From GCA-003244245 sp052390115 (lineage in GTDB: Bacteria > Actinomycetota > Actinomycetes > Mycobacteriales > Pseudonocardiaceae), in assembly GCA_052390115.1 (NCBI GenBank), contig JBQTHE010000031.1:82048-146047 (forward strand): DNA of 64,000 nucleotides. The letters run 5' to 3'. The translations under genes and the position numbers were made by a program. Within the stretch, counting starts at the first letter, position 1. The number at the start of each line of letters is the position of its first letter. The notes beneath the pieces are model-generated. The model saw only the letters and a list, made by a program, of their open reading frames with translations. It was not told where the DNA came from and made no database searches. Positions 46,736 through 56,328 of this stretch are shown one piece after another.

Positions 46736-47662
46736 GTGCGACTGGTCTTCGCCGGCACGCCCGAGGCGGCCGTGCCCGCACTACAGGCGCTGCTGGACTC
46801 CGACCGGCACGAGGTCGCCGCGGTGCTGACCCGGCCGGACGCGCCGGCCGGGCGGGGGCGGCGGCCGACCCGCTCACCGGTGGGTGCGCTGGCCGACAAG
46901 GCGGGGCTGCTGGTGCTCACCCCACGCCGCCTGACTGACCCGGAGTTCTCGGCGCGGCTGCGCGAGCTGGCCCCGGATTGCTGCCCGGTGGTCGGCTACG
47001 GCGCGCTGGTTCCACGAGTGGCGCTGGACATCCCCCGGCGTGGCTGGGTGAACCTGCATTTCTCGCTGCTGCCCGCCTGGCGTGGCGCCGCTCCGGTGCA
47101 GGCCGCGATCCGGCATGGGGACGAGATCACCGGCGCATCCACCTTCGCCTTGGAAGAGGGGCTGGACACCGGCCCGGTATACGGCACGGTCACCGAGGTG
47201 ATCCGCCCCGAGGACACCGCGGGTGAGTTGCTGTCCCGGCTGGCCGACGCCGGAGCGGAGCTGCTGGTCGCCACACTGGACGGGATCGCCGACGGGACTC
47301 TTCGCCCGGCGCCCCAGCCGTCCGATGGTGTGTCGCATGCCCCGAAGCTCACCGCTGAGGACGCCCATGTGGACTTCAGCGCCCCGGCCTTCGCGGTGCA
47401 TCGCCAGGTGCGTGCGGTGACGCCCGCTCCCGGTGCCTGGATCAGCTTCCGGGACCAACGCGTGGGCCTCGGGCCGGTGCAACTCGCCGACCTCAACGGG
47501 CTCGGTCCCGGCGAACTGCTGGCTGGCAAGCGGGAGGTGCTCGTCGGCACGGCGACCAGCGCGGTGCGGCTGGGCGAGGTCACTGCGCCCGGTAAGCGGG
47601 CGATGCCCGCACCGGACTGGGCTCGCGGTGCCCGGCCGGAGCCGGGGGAGCGGTTCGAGTGA
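46736..47662 (+). CDS. fmt: Methionyl-tRNA formyltransferase
   Basis: 308 residues, GTG start. Formylates Met-tRNA with 10-formyl-THF. LVFAGTPEAAVPALQALLDS at the N-terminus, the hydrolase/transferase signature NLHFSLLPAWRGAAPVQAAI (Asn, His), EEGLDTGPVYG with the Asp; C-terminal OB-like tRNA domain from about residue 205. Tandem with def and rsmB. Confidence 0.96.
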   Translation: MRLVFAGTPEAAVPALQALLDSDRHEVAAVLTRPDAPAGRGRRPTRSPVGALADKAGLLVLTPRRLTDPEFSARLRELAPDCCPVVGYGALVPRVALDIPRRGWVNLHFSLLPAWRGAAPVQAAIRHGDEITGASTFALEEGLDTGPVYGTVTEVIRPEDTAGELLSRLADAGAELLVATLDGIADGTLRPAPQPSDGVSHAPKLTAEDAHVDFSAPAFAVHRQVRAVTPAPGAWISFRDQRVGLGPVQLADLNGLGPGELLAGKREVLVGTATSAVRLGEVTAPGKRAMPAPDWARGARPEPGERFE

Positions 47663-47702
47663 CAGCCGGCGCGGGCACCGCCCGGGTCGTCGGGGGCACG
47701 CG

Positions 47703-49118
47703 GTGACGGTCCCCCGCAGACCCTCCCGACCGCGCAGGCCCGGGCCGCCCCGGCGGCGCTCCGGGCCGCGCCGGCCGCCGGTGGAGGATCCCCCCCGGCG
47801 AGCCGCGTTGGATGCCCTGGCGGCGGTGCGCGAGCGCGACGCGTACGCCAACCTGGTACTTCCTGGCCTGCTGCGGCAGCGCGGAATCCACGGCCGGGAC
47901 GCGGCGCTGGCCACCGAGCTGTGCTACGGCACGTGCCGCGCACAAGGCCTGCTGGATGCGGTGCTGCAGTCCTGCTCGGACCGCCCGTTGTCGGAGGTGG
48001 ACGGCGAGCTGCTGGACGCCCTGCGGCTGGGCAGCTATCAACTGCTGCGGACCCGGGTGCCGCCGCACGCGGCGGTCGGCACCACCGTTGATCTGGTGCG
48101 CGCGGATCGCGGCAGTGCAAGCGCGGGCTTCGTCAACGCCGTGTTGCGCCGGGTCGGCCAGCAGGACGAGGAAGGCTGGGTGCAGGCGGTAGCCCCGGCG
48201 GTCGACGATGACCCGGTAGGCCACCTTGCGATGGCGCACCCGCACCCGCGGTGGATCGCCCAGGCCTTCGCCGACGCGCTGGGCGGTGACCGCGACGAGC
48301 TGGCCGCGGCGCTGGCCGCTGACGACGTGCGCCCGCTGGTGCACCTCGCGGCGCGCCCAGGTGAGATCACCGCCGCCGACCTCGCAGCGATGACCGGCGG
48401 CGATGTCGCGCCGTACTCGCCCTACGGAGTTTACCTGGCCGACGGCGGCGACCCGGGTGAGCTGACTGCGGTGCGGGATCACCTGGCCCAGGTGCAGGAC
48501 GAGGGCAGCCAGCTCGTCGCTCTGGCGCTGGCCGGGGTACCGCTGGAGGGCGCCGACGCCCGCTGGCTGGACCTGTGCGCCGGTCCGGGAGGCAAGGCAG
48601 CGCTGCTGGGTGCCCTGGCTGCCGCTCGGGGGGCCCGCCTGGACGCCGTGGACAAGGCCGAGCACCGGGCCCGGCTGGTCGGTCAGGCCTGCGCGGGCCT
48701 GCCGGTGACGGTGCACGTCGCCGACGGCCGGGACAGTGGATTGCCGGAGCGGTCCTATGACCGGGTGCTGGTGGATGCGCCATGCACCGGGCTCGGGGCG
48801 CTGCGTCGCCGCCCCGAGGCGCGCTGGCGACGGCGGGCCGACGATGTCGCCGGGCTGGTCCGGCTGCAGCGGGAACTGCTGGTGGCGGCACTGCGGCTGG
48901 TCCGCCCCGGCGGTGTGGTGGCCTACGCCACCTGTTCACCGCACCTGGACGAGACAGAGCGGGTGGTCGTTGACGTGGTGCGGCGTACCGGTGCCGAGCA
49001 CCTCGACGCCAGGTCGCAGTTCCCCGGTGTGCCCCAGCTCGGTGCAGGGCCACAGGTGCAGTTGTGGCCGCACCGGCACGGCACCGACGCGATGTTCTGT
49101 GCCTTGCTGCGCCGTTGA
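47703..49118 (+). CDS. rsmB: 16S rRNA m5C967 methyltransferase RsmB
   Basis: 471 residues from GTG 47703; the first ~35 are Arg/Pro-rich. A NusB-like N-terminal domain (ALDALAAVRERDAYANLVLP to GFVNAVLRRV) is followed by the m5C methyltransferase: WLDLCAGPGGKAALLGALAA (SAM), DAPCTGLGALRRRPEARWRR (motif IV Cys) and ATCSPHLDETERVV (motif VI Cys). Last gene of the def-fmt-rsmB group. Confidence 0.95.
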   Translation: MTVPRRPSRPRRPGPPRRRSGPRRPPVEDPPRRAALDALAAVRERDAYANLVLPGLLRQRGIHGRDAALATELCYGTCRAQGLLDAVLQSCSDRPLSEVDGELLDALRLGSYQLLRTRVPPHAAVGTTVDLVRADRGSASAGFVNAVLRRVGQQDEEGWVQAVAPAVDDDPVGHLAMAHPHPRWIAQAFADALGGDRDELAAALAADDVRPLVHLAARPGEITAADLAAMTGGDVAPYSPYGVYLADGGDPGELTAVRDHLAQVQDEGSQLVALALAGVPLEGADARWLDLCAGPGGKAALLGALAAARGARLDAVDKAEHRARLVGQACAGLPVTVHVADGRDSGLPERSYDRVLVDAPCTGLGALRRRPEARWRRRADDVAGLVRLQRELLVAALRLVRPGGVVAYATCSPHLDETERVVVDVVRRTGAEHLDARSQFPGVPQLGAGPQVQLWPHRHGTDAMFCALLRR

Positions 49119-49119
49119 A

Positions 49120-49926
49120 TCACTTCTTGCCTGCCGTCACGAGGTAGTAGTCGATGAGCCCCTGGTTGTATGCCGTCAGCCAGTTACGGCCCCAGCTGTC
49201 TCTGAACTCGGTCTGGTCCATCCAGGCGTCGAAGCCATGCCAGACATGCTCGCCGATACTTTCAACACCCACGTCGACAAATCCTGCCTTGAGTAGATCG
49301 TGCCTAAAGGAGTCGATCGTCAGGACAACGTCGATACCACTTTCGATGGTTTCGATCAACCGTCGTAGCCCGTCGAGGGCGGTTGTGTGTGGCGTGAAGA
49401 AGGTTGTGACGGCAAGCCGGCCCCCGGGCCTGAGTACCCGATAGGCTTCGGACGCGAAGGTAGCCAGGTCCTCAAAGTGCTGCGCCGCTTCGACCGAATA
49501 AATCTTGTCGAACATCTCGTCTGCAAAAGGAAGTTCCAGCGCGGAACCCTGCTGGAGGACAAGTCGGTCGGGATGTTGTGTGATCAACTCGGCGTTGGCC
49601 CTGGCGGCACGGTCGATCTGGTCCGGCGAGAGATCGAGTCCGTAAACGGCGCTTGGCTCGAATTCTCGAAGTGCGAGCGCCGTCCCTACCGCGATGCCGC
49701 AGCCGACTTCCAGTGCCGCATCGCCCGGATCGATCGTCAAGTGGCGGAGAACGGTGCGGTAGAGGTCGGCCTGGCTCTGGGTGCGCTCGTCAACGCTGAT
49801 GAGCCCGGGCGTGAAGTCCTGCCAATACCCGAAGTTGATGTAGTTGCCCGAGAAGATTGAAAACGAGCTGAGATCGCCCGCACCGTACATCGCAGCGCGC
49901 CGCGACGAACCGCTGTCACTTGGCAT
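49120..49926 (-). CDS. EryG-like class I methyltransferase
   Basis: 268 residues. FSGNYINFGYWQDFTPGLIS at the N-terminus and AALEVGCGIAVGTALALREF, YGLDLSPDQIDRAA, IYSVEAAQHFEDL and YRVLRPGGRLAVTTFF match the UbiE/EryG-type methyltransferases that act on macrolide sugars, sterols or tocopherol-like lipids. Base composition is visibly less GC-rich than rsmB (for example AATAAATCTTGTCG), which hints at transfer. Converges on rsmB with one base between stops. Substrate unknown. Confidence 0.78.
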   Translation of the reverse strand: MPSDSGSSRRAAMYGAGDLSSFSIFSGNYINFGYWQDFTPGLISVDERTQSQADLYRTVLRHLTIDPGDAALEVGCGIAVGTALALREFEPSAVYGLDLSPDQIDRAARANAELITQHPDRLVLQQGSALELPFADEMFDKIYSVEAAQHFEDLATFASEAYRVLRPGGRLAVTTFFTPHTTALDGLRRLIETIESGIDVVLTIDSFRHDLLKAGFVDVGVESIGEHVWHGFDAWMDQTEFRDSWGRNWLTAYNQGLIDYYLVTAGKK

Positions 49927-50032
49927 GATTCGCAGCCTAGGTCGGCCCCGGCTCGCTGTCAGCTGATCTTTCCTGCGCGAAGCGCGAGCGACCGGCGGGA
50001 ACCAGCCGGGTCCTGGGGCCGACTAGCAGGGC

Positions 50033-51442
50033 GTGCCCCTTCAGCTCGAGAACGACCCGCCCGCCGAACCCCAGGCGGCTGTGCCGGCAGCACACCGCGG
50101 CGGGCTACGGCCGTTGCTGTGGCGGCTGCACTTCCTCGGCGGGTTCCTCGCCGCCCCGGTCGTCCTCTCCCTGGCGCTCACCGGGATCCTGTTCGCCTGG
50201 AACCCGCAGATCGAGACTGCCCTGCACCGCGACGCGCTCACCGCGACGGCCCCAGGGCCCGACCGCCCGCTCCGCGAGCAGGTCGCCGCAGCCCGCGAGA
50301 CCCATCCCGAGTGGACCGTCACCACCGTCGTGCCGGCCACCGAGGGCGGCGAGCAGACCACCGCGGTCACCCTGAGCCCGCCGGGCGCGGCCGGCGCGGA
50401 GTTCGGCCCCGCGCCGGGCGCGGTCACCGCCTATGTCGATCCCGCCTCCGCCCGGGTGACCGGGGAGATCGCAGAGGAGCAGCGACCGGGCGAGTGGCTG
50501 CGGTCGTTGCACTCCAGCTGGCGGCTTGGCCCGTTCGCGGAGCCAGTCACCGAACTCGCCGCGAGCTGGGTGCTCGTCTCGTTGCTGACCGGGGCCTACC
50601 TGTGGTGGCCCCGTACCCGCCGCGGCCTGCAACGGGCCCTGCGGCCGCGCCTGAACCGCCCCGGGCGGGGTCGATGGCGCTGGGTGCACTCCAGCATCGG
50701 GGTGGTGCTGCTCGTCCCGATGCTGGCGCTGGTCGGATCGGGACTGAGCTGGACCACCTACGCGGGTGCGTGGATCGACGTCGCCCGCGCGCAGCTCGAC
50801 TCTGCCACGCCTGCCGTCTCCACCAGCCTGGGCGCCTCCGGTTCCGCCCCGTCCCACGAGCACCACGCCGGGCCCGACGCTGCCGGTGGGCCCGTGGTCG
50901 ATGTCGCCGCAGGCATCGACCAGGTCGCCGCCGCGGCCACCCGAGCAGGGCTGGGCGGACCCGTCGCCATCACGCCGGCCACGGCGGACGGGCAGGCCTG
51001 GACCGTGGCCCGCCAGGACAGCCGCTGGCCGGTGGAGCTCAACACCGTCGCCGTTGATCCGGCCAGCGGTGCGGTCGCCGACCGCGTGAGCTGGGCGGAC
51101 TACCCACTGCTCGCCAAGGCCACCACCCTGGGAATCGCGTTCCACGAAGCGGAACTGTTCGGGTTCGCCAATCAGATCGGGCTGACCGCACTGGCTACCG
51201 GGCTGATCGTCCTCGTGCTGGCGGGCTACCGGATGTGGTGGCTGCGCCGGCCCGCCGGCGGGCTCGGTGCCCCGCCACCGCTGGGACCGCTGCTGCGCCG
51301 CGCGCCGATCACCGTGCTGATCGGGTTCGGGCTGCTGCTGATCTTCCTCCCGACGCTCGGGGTGGCGTTCGTGCTGTTGCTCGTCCTGGAGCAGATCGTG
51401 CGGGCGGTCCGCGGCCGGAGCGCGACACGGCGTGCGATGTGA
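50033..51442 (+). CDS. PepSY-domain membrane protein
   Basis: 469 residues, GTG start. Pattern of PepSY-associated TM proteins: LHFLGGFLAAPVVLSLALTG (first helix), an outside region with two PepSY units, LHSSWRLGPFAEPVTELAAS leading to the second helix and LWWPRTRRGLQ, WVHSSIGVVLLVPMLALVGS, a second outside part with a His-rich patch SHEHHAGPD, GIAFHEAELFGFANQIGLTA, then two C-terminal helices. Relatives are linked to iron or copper uptake and to reductase systems; the HEHH patch may touch metal. Exact job unknown. Confidence 0.8.
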   Translation: MPLQLENDPPAEPQAAVPAAHRGGLRPLLWRLHFLGGFLAAPVVLSLALTGILFAWNPQIETALHRDALTATAPGPDRPLREQVAAARETHPEWTVTTVVPATEGGEQTTAVTLSPPGAAGAEFGPAPGAVTAYVDPASARVTGEIAEEQRPGEWLRSLHSSWRLGPFAEPVTELAASWVLVSLLTGAYLWWPRTRRGLQRALRPRLNRPGRGRWRWVHSSIGVVLLVPMLALVGSGLSWTTYAGAWIDVARAQLDSATPAVSTSLGASGSAPSHEHHAGPDAAGGPVVDVAAGIDQVAAAATRAGLGGPVAITPATADGQAWTVARQDSRWPVELNTVAVDPASGAVADRVSWADYPLLAKATTLGIAFHEAELFGFANQIGLTALATGLIVLVLAGYRMWWLRRPAGGLGAPPPLGPLLRRAPITVLIGFGLLLIFLPTLGVAFVLLLVLEQIVRAVRGRSATRRAM

Positions 51443-51499
51443 GCAGGTCCGCGAATCGCTTGGCTGTGCCGCGTGGAGGTGGTTCACCCCCGATGCCGC

Positions 51500-52027
51500 T
51501 GGCTGGCATGGTCGGCGAGGACCAGGGCCGGGCTGGCGCGGCACGCTGAGGTGACCCATCTCGGGGTGACCCAGCCCGTGGACGATCCGGCCCTCGACCA
51601 CGGCCCCAGCGCCGATGCCGGTGCCGACGGTCAGGTACACGAATGTGTCCAGGCCACGGGCGGCCCCCCAGCGGCCTTCCCCTAGCGCGGCGGCGTTGAC
51701 ATCGGTGTCGAACCCCACCGGCACGCCTAGTGCGCGCTGGACTGGCCCGACCATGTCGACCCACGTCCAGCCCGGCTTCGGGCTGGACGTGATGAACCCA
51801 TACCGTGGATGTGATCGGCGCAGTTCCAGTGGGCCGAATGAGGCGATGCCGATCGCGGCCAGCGGCCAGCCGGACGCCACCTCCTGCTGGAAGAAAGCAA
51901 GCACCTGAGCCAGCGTCTCGGCTGGTTTCCCGGTCGGGATCTGGGTCTGGGCCACGATGTGGTCGGGATCCGACCCGACCAGGCAGAGCACCTTCGTCCC
52001 GCCTGCCTCGACCGCCCCCCACCGCAC
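51500..52027 (-). pseudogene. ROK-family sugar kinase, truncated
   Basis: The frame gives RWGAVEAGGTKVLCLVGSDP (phosphate-1 loop), WPLAAIGIASFGPLEL, GVPVGFDTDVNAAALGEGRW and YLTVGTGIGAGAVVEGRIVH, the first half of a ROK fructokinase/glucokinase, and stops making sense after GHPEMGHLSVPR, just where the zinc-binding motif should follow. The sugar-binding second half is absent and the PepSY gene follows. A deletion remnant. Confidence 0.75.
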
Positions 52028-52071
52028 CGGTCCCACCGGCGCCAGGATATCGCCCAGGCACAATCGGCCTC

Positions 52072-52875
52072 GTGCCCCACACAGACAACGGCGGGACGCG
52101 ATTGTTCTGGGAGGAGAGCGGCGCCGGCCCGGCGGTGCTGCTCATCCACGGCCTCGGCTACACCCACGACATGTGGTACCGCACCGTGCCGGTGCTGTCC
52201 CGTCGCTACCGGGTCATCCGGTTCGACAACCGGGGGGTGGGGCGCAGCGACGTGCCCCCGGGGCCCTACCGCGTCAGCGACATGGCCGCCGACGCCGCGG
52301 CCGTCCTCGACGCCGCTGGAGTGGATGCCGCCCACGTCGTCGGCATCTCGCTCGGCGGCGCCATCGCCCAGGAGCTCACGCTGCGGTACCTCTCGCGGGT
52401 GCGTGGGCTCGTGCTCGTCGCCACCCTGTGCGGCGGGCCGCGGATGGTTCAGGCCGAGCCCGAAGTCGGTGCCAAGCTGCTCGCCCGGGGGAAGATGCCC
52501 GCGGAGCAGGGGATCCGGGTGATGAACCCGTATGTCTACGATCCTGGCACCTCCGACGAGCGCATCGACGAGGACCTCGCGATCCGGCTCCGGACCTACC
52601 CGAGCGAGCAGGGGTACCTGGGCCAACTGCAGGCGGTGCTGTCGTGGTCGTCGTACGATCGGCTGCCCGAGATCACCGCGCCGACCCTGGTGATCCACGG
52701 CGAGACCGACCGCTTGGTCCCGCCCGAGAACGGCCGCGTCATTGCCGACCGCATCCCCGGCGCCCGTCTGGCGATCCTTCCCCAGGCGAGCCACATCCTG
52801 TTCACCGACCAGCCCGAGGCCGCCCACGGCGCCATACTTGGGTTCCTGGACGAGCTCTGCACGTCGGGGCGCTGA
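52072..52875 (+). CDS. Alpha/beta hydrolase
   Basis: About 267 residues, GTG start. Oxyanion strand VLLIHGLGYTHDMW (HG motif), DNRGVGRSDVPPGPY, nucleophile elbow VVGISLGGAIAQEL (GxSxG, Ser near 99), acid in VIHGETDRLVPPENG and catalytic His in QASHILFTDQPE. Resembles 3-oxoadipate enol-lactonase-type and related esterases; substrate not predictable. Divergent from the ROK remnant. Confidence 0.88.
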   Translation: MPHTDNGGTRLFWEESGAGPAVLLIHGLGYTHDMWYRTVPVLSRRYRVIRFDNRGVGRSDVPPGPYRVSDMAADAAAVLDAAGVDAAHVVGISLGGAIAQELTLRYLSRVRGLVLVATLCGGPRMVQAEPEVGAKLLARGKMPAEQGIRVMNPYVYDPGTSDERIDEDLAIRLRTYPSEQGYLGQLQAVLSWSSYDRLPEITAPTLVIHGETDRLVPPENGRVIADRIPGARLAILPQASHILFTDQPEAAHGAILGFLDELCTSGR

Positions 52876-52945
52876 CGCGCCGCGGGTCACCCCGAACGGG
52901 GGGTACGGTTGACGTTGGTGTGAGTGTGACGCGGGGAGGCTCGGT

Positions 52946-54997
52946 ATGCCCGATGGGCCTTTCGACTCCGGGTTCAACCCGCTTGAGGATCTCGTCAGCC
53001 GGCTGGTCGGTGGACTTGAGCAGTCCTTTGGCGGGGTGGCCAGGCCGGGAACGTCGACGCAGCGGGTTGACCGCTACGGCCGCGACCTCACCGCCGCCGC
53101 CCGGGCCGGCCGCCTCGACCCGGTCATCGGGCGCGACGATGAGATCGAGCAGGTCCTTGAGGTGCTGTCTCGGCGGACCAAGAACAATCCGGTGCTGATC
53201 GGGGACCCCGGTGTCGGCAAGACAGCGATCGTCGAGGGCATCGCTGCGCGGATAGCCGAGGGCGCGGTCCCGGAACAGCTGCGCAACCAGCGGGTGATCG
53301 CGCTGGACCTGGCCGGGATGGTGGCCGGCAGCAAGTACCGGGGCGAGTTCGAGGAACGGCTCAAAGCGGTGATCGACGAGGTGACGGCCGCGGCCCGGAC
53401 CGTGGTGCTGTTCCTCGACGAGCTGCACACGGTGATCGGCGCCGGCGCGGCCGAGGGCGGTGCGATGGACGCTGCCAGCTTGCTCAAGCCAGCGCTGGCC
53501 CGTGGTGACTTGCAGGTCGTCGGGGCTACCACGGTCGACGAGTACCGCAGGCACATCGAGCGGGATCCGGCGCTGGAACGGCGGTTCGCGCCCATCCTGG
53601 TCGCCGAGCCGAGTATCGACGACACCGTCGCCATCCTGCGGGGCCTGCGCAAGCGCTATGAGGTGCACCACCGGGTGCGCATCACCGACGAGGCCACCGA
53701 TGCCGCCGCCCGGCTGTCCGACCGCTACCTGACCGACCGGTTCCTCCCGGACAAGGCGATCGACCTGATCGACCGGGCCAGCGCACGGGTCCGGCTGCGA
53801 GCCGAGGTCCCCAGCGAGGACACCCGGGCGCTCGAGCAGCGCGTCGAGCAGCTCACCCGGGCCAAGGACATCGCGATCGACGCCGAAGACTACGAGCGGG
53901 CCGACGCGCTGACCCGGGAGCTCGACCTGGCGATCGTGGAACTGGATACCGCCCAACCCCGCCCGGAGCGCCTGCCGGAGGTCGGCGCCGCCGACGTCGC
54001 GGAGATCGTCGCACGCGGCACCGGTATCCCGGTCGCGCAGCTCACCGAGGTGGAGCGGCACCGGCTGTTGCATCTCGAAGAGCAGCTGCGGCAGCGGGTC
54101 GTCGGGCAGGACGAGGCGATCGAGGCCGTCGCGGACGCGGTCCGGGCCAGCCGTGCTGGTCTCAACCACCCGGACCGGCCGGTCGGGTCGTTCCTATTCC
54201 TCGGCCCCACCGGTGTCGGCAAGACCGAGCTGGCCAGGGCGCTGGCGCAGGCCCTGTACGGGGCGCAGGAGCGGCTCGTCCGCATCGACATGAGCGAATT
54301 CCAGGACAAGCACACGGTGTCGCGGCTGATCGGTGCCCCACCCGGCTACGTCGGCCACGAGGATGCCGGCCAGCTCACCGAGGCCGTCCGCCGCACCCCG
54401 TACACGGTGCTGCTGCTCGACGAGATCGAGAAGGCGCATGCCGACGTCTCGAACATCCTGCTGCAGGTCTTCGACGCCGGCCGGCTCACCGACGCCCGGG
54501 GCCGGACGGTGAACTTCGCCAACACTGTGATCATCATGACCAGCAACCTCGGTGCCGAGGCGCTGCTGGCCGCGACCAGCGCTGGGCGGCCGGTCGAGGA
54601 GGTGCGGGAATCACTGATGGCCACCGTGCGGCGGCACTTCCGGCCGGAGTTCCTCAACCGGATCGACGAGATCGTCCTGTTCCGCGGCCTCGACCGGCCA
54701 CGGCTGCGCACCATCACCGAGTTGCTGCTGGAGCAGACCCGGCAGCGGCTGCGCGCCCAAGACATCACGTTGCGCCTCGACGACCACGCCATCGACTGGA
54801 TCGCCGACCGTGGCTACCAGCCCGAGTTCGGGGCCCGGCCGCTGCGCCGAGCCATCGGACGTGAGCTGGACCGCAAACTGTCCCGCATGCTGCTGGCCGG
54901 TGATCTGAGAAGCGGCCAGGACGTCGACGCCAGGGTCGTCGAGGACCGGCTGGAACTCACCGTCACCGATCCGCAACCGCCGTTGACGCGGCGGTGA
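52946..54997 (+). CDS. ClpC/ClpB-type AAA+ unfoldase without N-domain
   Basis: 683 residues with two AAA+ modules. D1: NNPVLIGDPGVGKTAIVEGI (Walker A), VLFLDELHTVIGAG (Walker B), ATTVDEYRRHIERDPALERR. Linker contains EDYERADALTRELDLAIVEL, a UVR-like coiled segment. D2: FLFLGPTGVGKTELARALA, LLLDEIEKAHADV, and sensor 2 GYQPEFGARPLRR. The Clp-N repeat domain of full ClpC is absent; instead there is a 35-residue Gly-rich start (FGGVARPG). No IGL/IGF-type loop for ClpP was found clearly, so disaggregation or adaptor-type function is as likely as proteolysis. Confidence 0.88.
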   Translation: MPDGPFDSGFNPLEDLVSRLVGGLEQSFGGVARPGTSTQRVDRYGRDLTAAARAGRLDPVIGRDDEIEQVLEVLSRRTKNNPVLIGDPGVGKTAIVEGIAARIAEGAVPEQLRNQRVIALDLAGMVAGSKYRGEFEERLKAVIDEVTAAARTVVLFLDELHTVIGAGAAEGGAMDAASLLKPALARGDLQVVGATTVDEYRRHIERDPALERRFAPILVAEPSIDDTVAILRGLRKRYEVHHRVRITDEATDAAARLSDRYLTDRFLPDKAIDLIDRASARVRLRAEVPSEDTRALEQRVEQLTRAKDIAIDAEDYERADALTRELDLAIVELDTAQPRPERLPEVGAADVAEIVARGTGIPVAQLTEVERHRLLHLEEQLRQRVVGQDEAIEAVADAVRASRAGLNHPDRPVGSFLFLGPTGVGKTELARALAQALYGAQERLVRIDMSEFQDKHTVSRLIGAPPGYVGHEDAGQLTEAVRRTPYTVLLLDEIEKAHADVSNILLQVFDAGRLTDARGRTVNFANTVIIMTSNLGAEALLAATSAGRPVEEVRESLMATVRRHFRPEFLNRIDEIVLFRGLDRPRLRTITELLLEQTRQRLRAQDITLRLDDHAIDWIADRGYQPEFGARPLRRAIGRELDRKLSRMLLAGDLRSGQDVDARVVEDRLELTVTDPQPPLTRR

Positions 54998-55940
54998 TGA
55001 TGGGCTGGGTGGGCCGTTTCTGGTTCCAGCGGTGCAGCAGGTCGCTAACCTGGGCTGCGAGCTTTGTGCTGTCGGGTCCGTGTGCGATGACGCCCAGCTC
55101 GCTCACGTCGTCGCTGTGCTCGCGCACGGTGAGGTAGGCGAGGGTTGCGCCGTCGTACAGGGTTGCCCCGGCCCACCGTAGTGCCGGGTCGACCAGGCCG
55201 CTGGCGCGGGCTGCGGACGCTACGGAGAGCCGGCCGAAGTTGCCGCTGCCGGTGGTGGCCAGCCACAGGTCAAGGTGGGCGACGGGCTCGTCGTCGCGGA
55301 TCTGCACGCCTGTCCAGTGCGGGTGCGCGGGGTAGGTGAGCGCGTGGCCGAGCGCGGCTTCGTCGGGCAGGTCTACGGCGTCGAGGTGCAGGACAACGTC
55401 GTCGGCCAATGGTACGACGCCTTCGGCCTGCTCGGCGGTGCCGCGCAGGGGCACAAAGCCACACACCATTGCCGAGGTGCTGGTCATCCGGCCGGGCGCT
55501 TGGAGGTCGAGTGCGATCGCTCGGGTCAGGCCGCTGCCGTGCAGGCGCAGCAGCACGACCAGGCGGCCCCCAACCGCGAGTTGCTGCCACCAGGCGGAGA
55601 CGATGTCCCACGCTCCGGCGGTGACGATGATCCTGTCGTAGGGTGCGCGGGCGGGGTGACCGAGCGCACCGTCGCCGCAGATCACCTTGACCTGGGGGTA
55701 TCCGCTCGCGACCAGCCCGGCGTGGGCGGCGGCGGCGAGGTCATCGTCGAGTTCGATGGTCACGACCTCACCGGTGGGGCCGACGAGTTCGGCGAGCAGG
55801 GCGGCGTTGATGCCGGTGGCCGCGCCGATTTCCAGGACGCGGTGGCCGGGTGCGACGTCGAGCGCTTCGAGCATCTCGGCCACGAGGTTGGGGCTGGAGG
55901 CCGAGGAGAGGGCAGTGCCGTCGGCGGCGCGTTTGGTCAC
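54963..55940 (-). CDS. FxLD-system (PCMT-like) methyltransferase, short N-terminus
   Basis: About 325 residues from GTG 55940. VTKRAADGTALSSASSPNLV then VLEIGAATGINAALLAELVG, VVTIELDDDLAAAA, CGDGALGHPARAPYDRIIVT and GAWDIVSAWWQQLAVGGRLV match the protein-L-isoaspartate methyltransferase-like enzymes of FxLD lanthipeptide systems. Those are longer at the N-terminus; here upstream DNA has lost a common frame (a short different frame ends at TDTIDPTNPDPSRS), suggesting 5' truncation or a frameshift. No FxLD precursor or lanthionine synthetase is in view. Its 3' end overlaps the Clp gene by 35 bases. Confidence 0.72.
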   Translation of the reverse strand: MTKRAADGTALSSASSPNLVAEMLEALDVAPGHRVLEIGAATGINAALLAELVGPTGEVVTIELDDDLAAAAHAGLVASGYPQVKVICGDGALGHPARAPYDRIIVTAGAWDIVSAWWQQLAVGGRLVVLLRLHGSGLTRAIALDLQAPGRMTSTSAMVCGFVPLRGTAEQAEGVVPLADDVVLHLDAVDLPDEAALGHALTYPAHPHWTGVQIRDDEPVAHLDLWLATTGSGNFGRLSVASAARASGLVDPALRWAGATLYDGATLAYLTVREHSDDVSELGVIAHGPDSTKLAAQVSDLLHRWNQKRPTQPIITAASTAVADR

Positions 55941-56328
55941 GACCTGCTGGGATCGGGGTTCGTCGGGTCGATGGTGTCGGTGGTCACCGCGCGCACGGTA
56001 GTCGCGCCAGGGCGGGCAAGCTGCTGGCCGAGCCGGTGGTGGACTCGGCCCGTGACGACGCCGAGGCCAGCGACCCCGGCCGGCACGGTGAGCGGCGGGG
56101 TGGGAACTGGCTGCCAGCCCGCCCCACCAACTGGTGCCCTTCCCCCAGCGGCCAATCGAAAGGGCTGCCCACCTAGTCTCCGCCAGGTAGCCCATCACCG
56201 CATCGATTACGAGGGCGACTTGTGGGGCGGGCGTTACCCTGGCGGTGCAGCTCCCTCGCCGGGGTGAGTCCCTGGCCGACGGGCCGGGGGCGGCGGGGAG
56301 GCTCCTCCGGCGAAGAAGGTGATCACCT

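Noticed and set aside
50105..52063. 652-codon minus-strand frame joining ROK and PepSY regions
   Set aside because: Only the first ~175 codons are ROK-like; the rest is antisense to the PepSY gene. Not a fusion.
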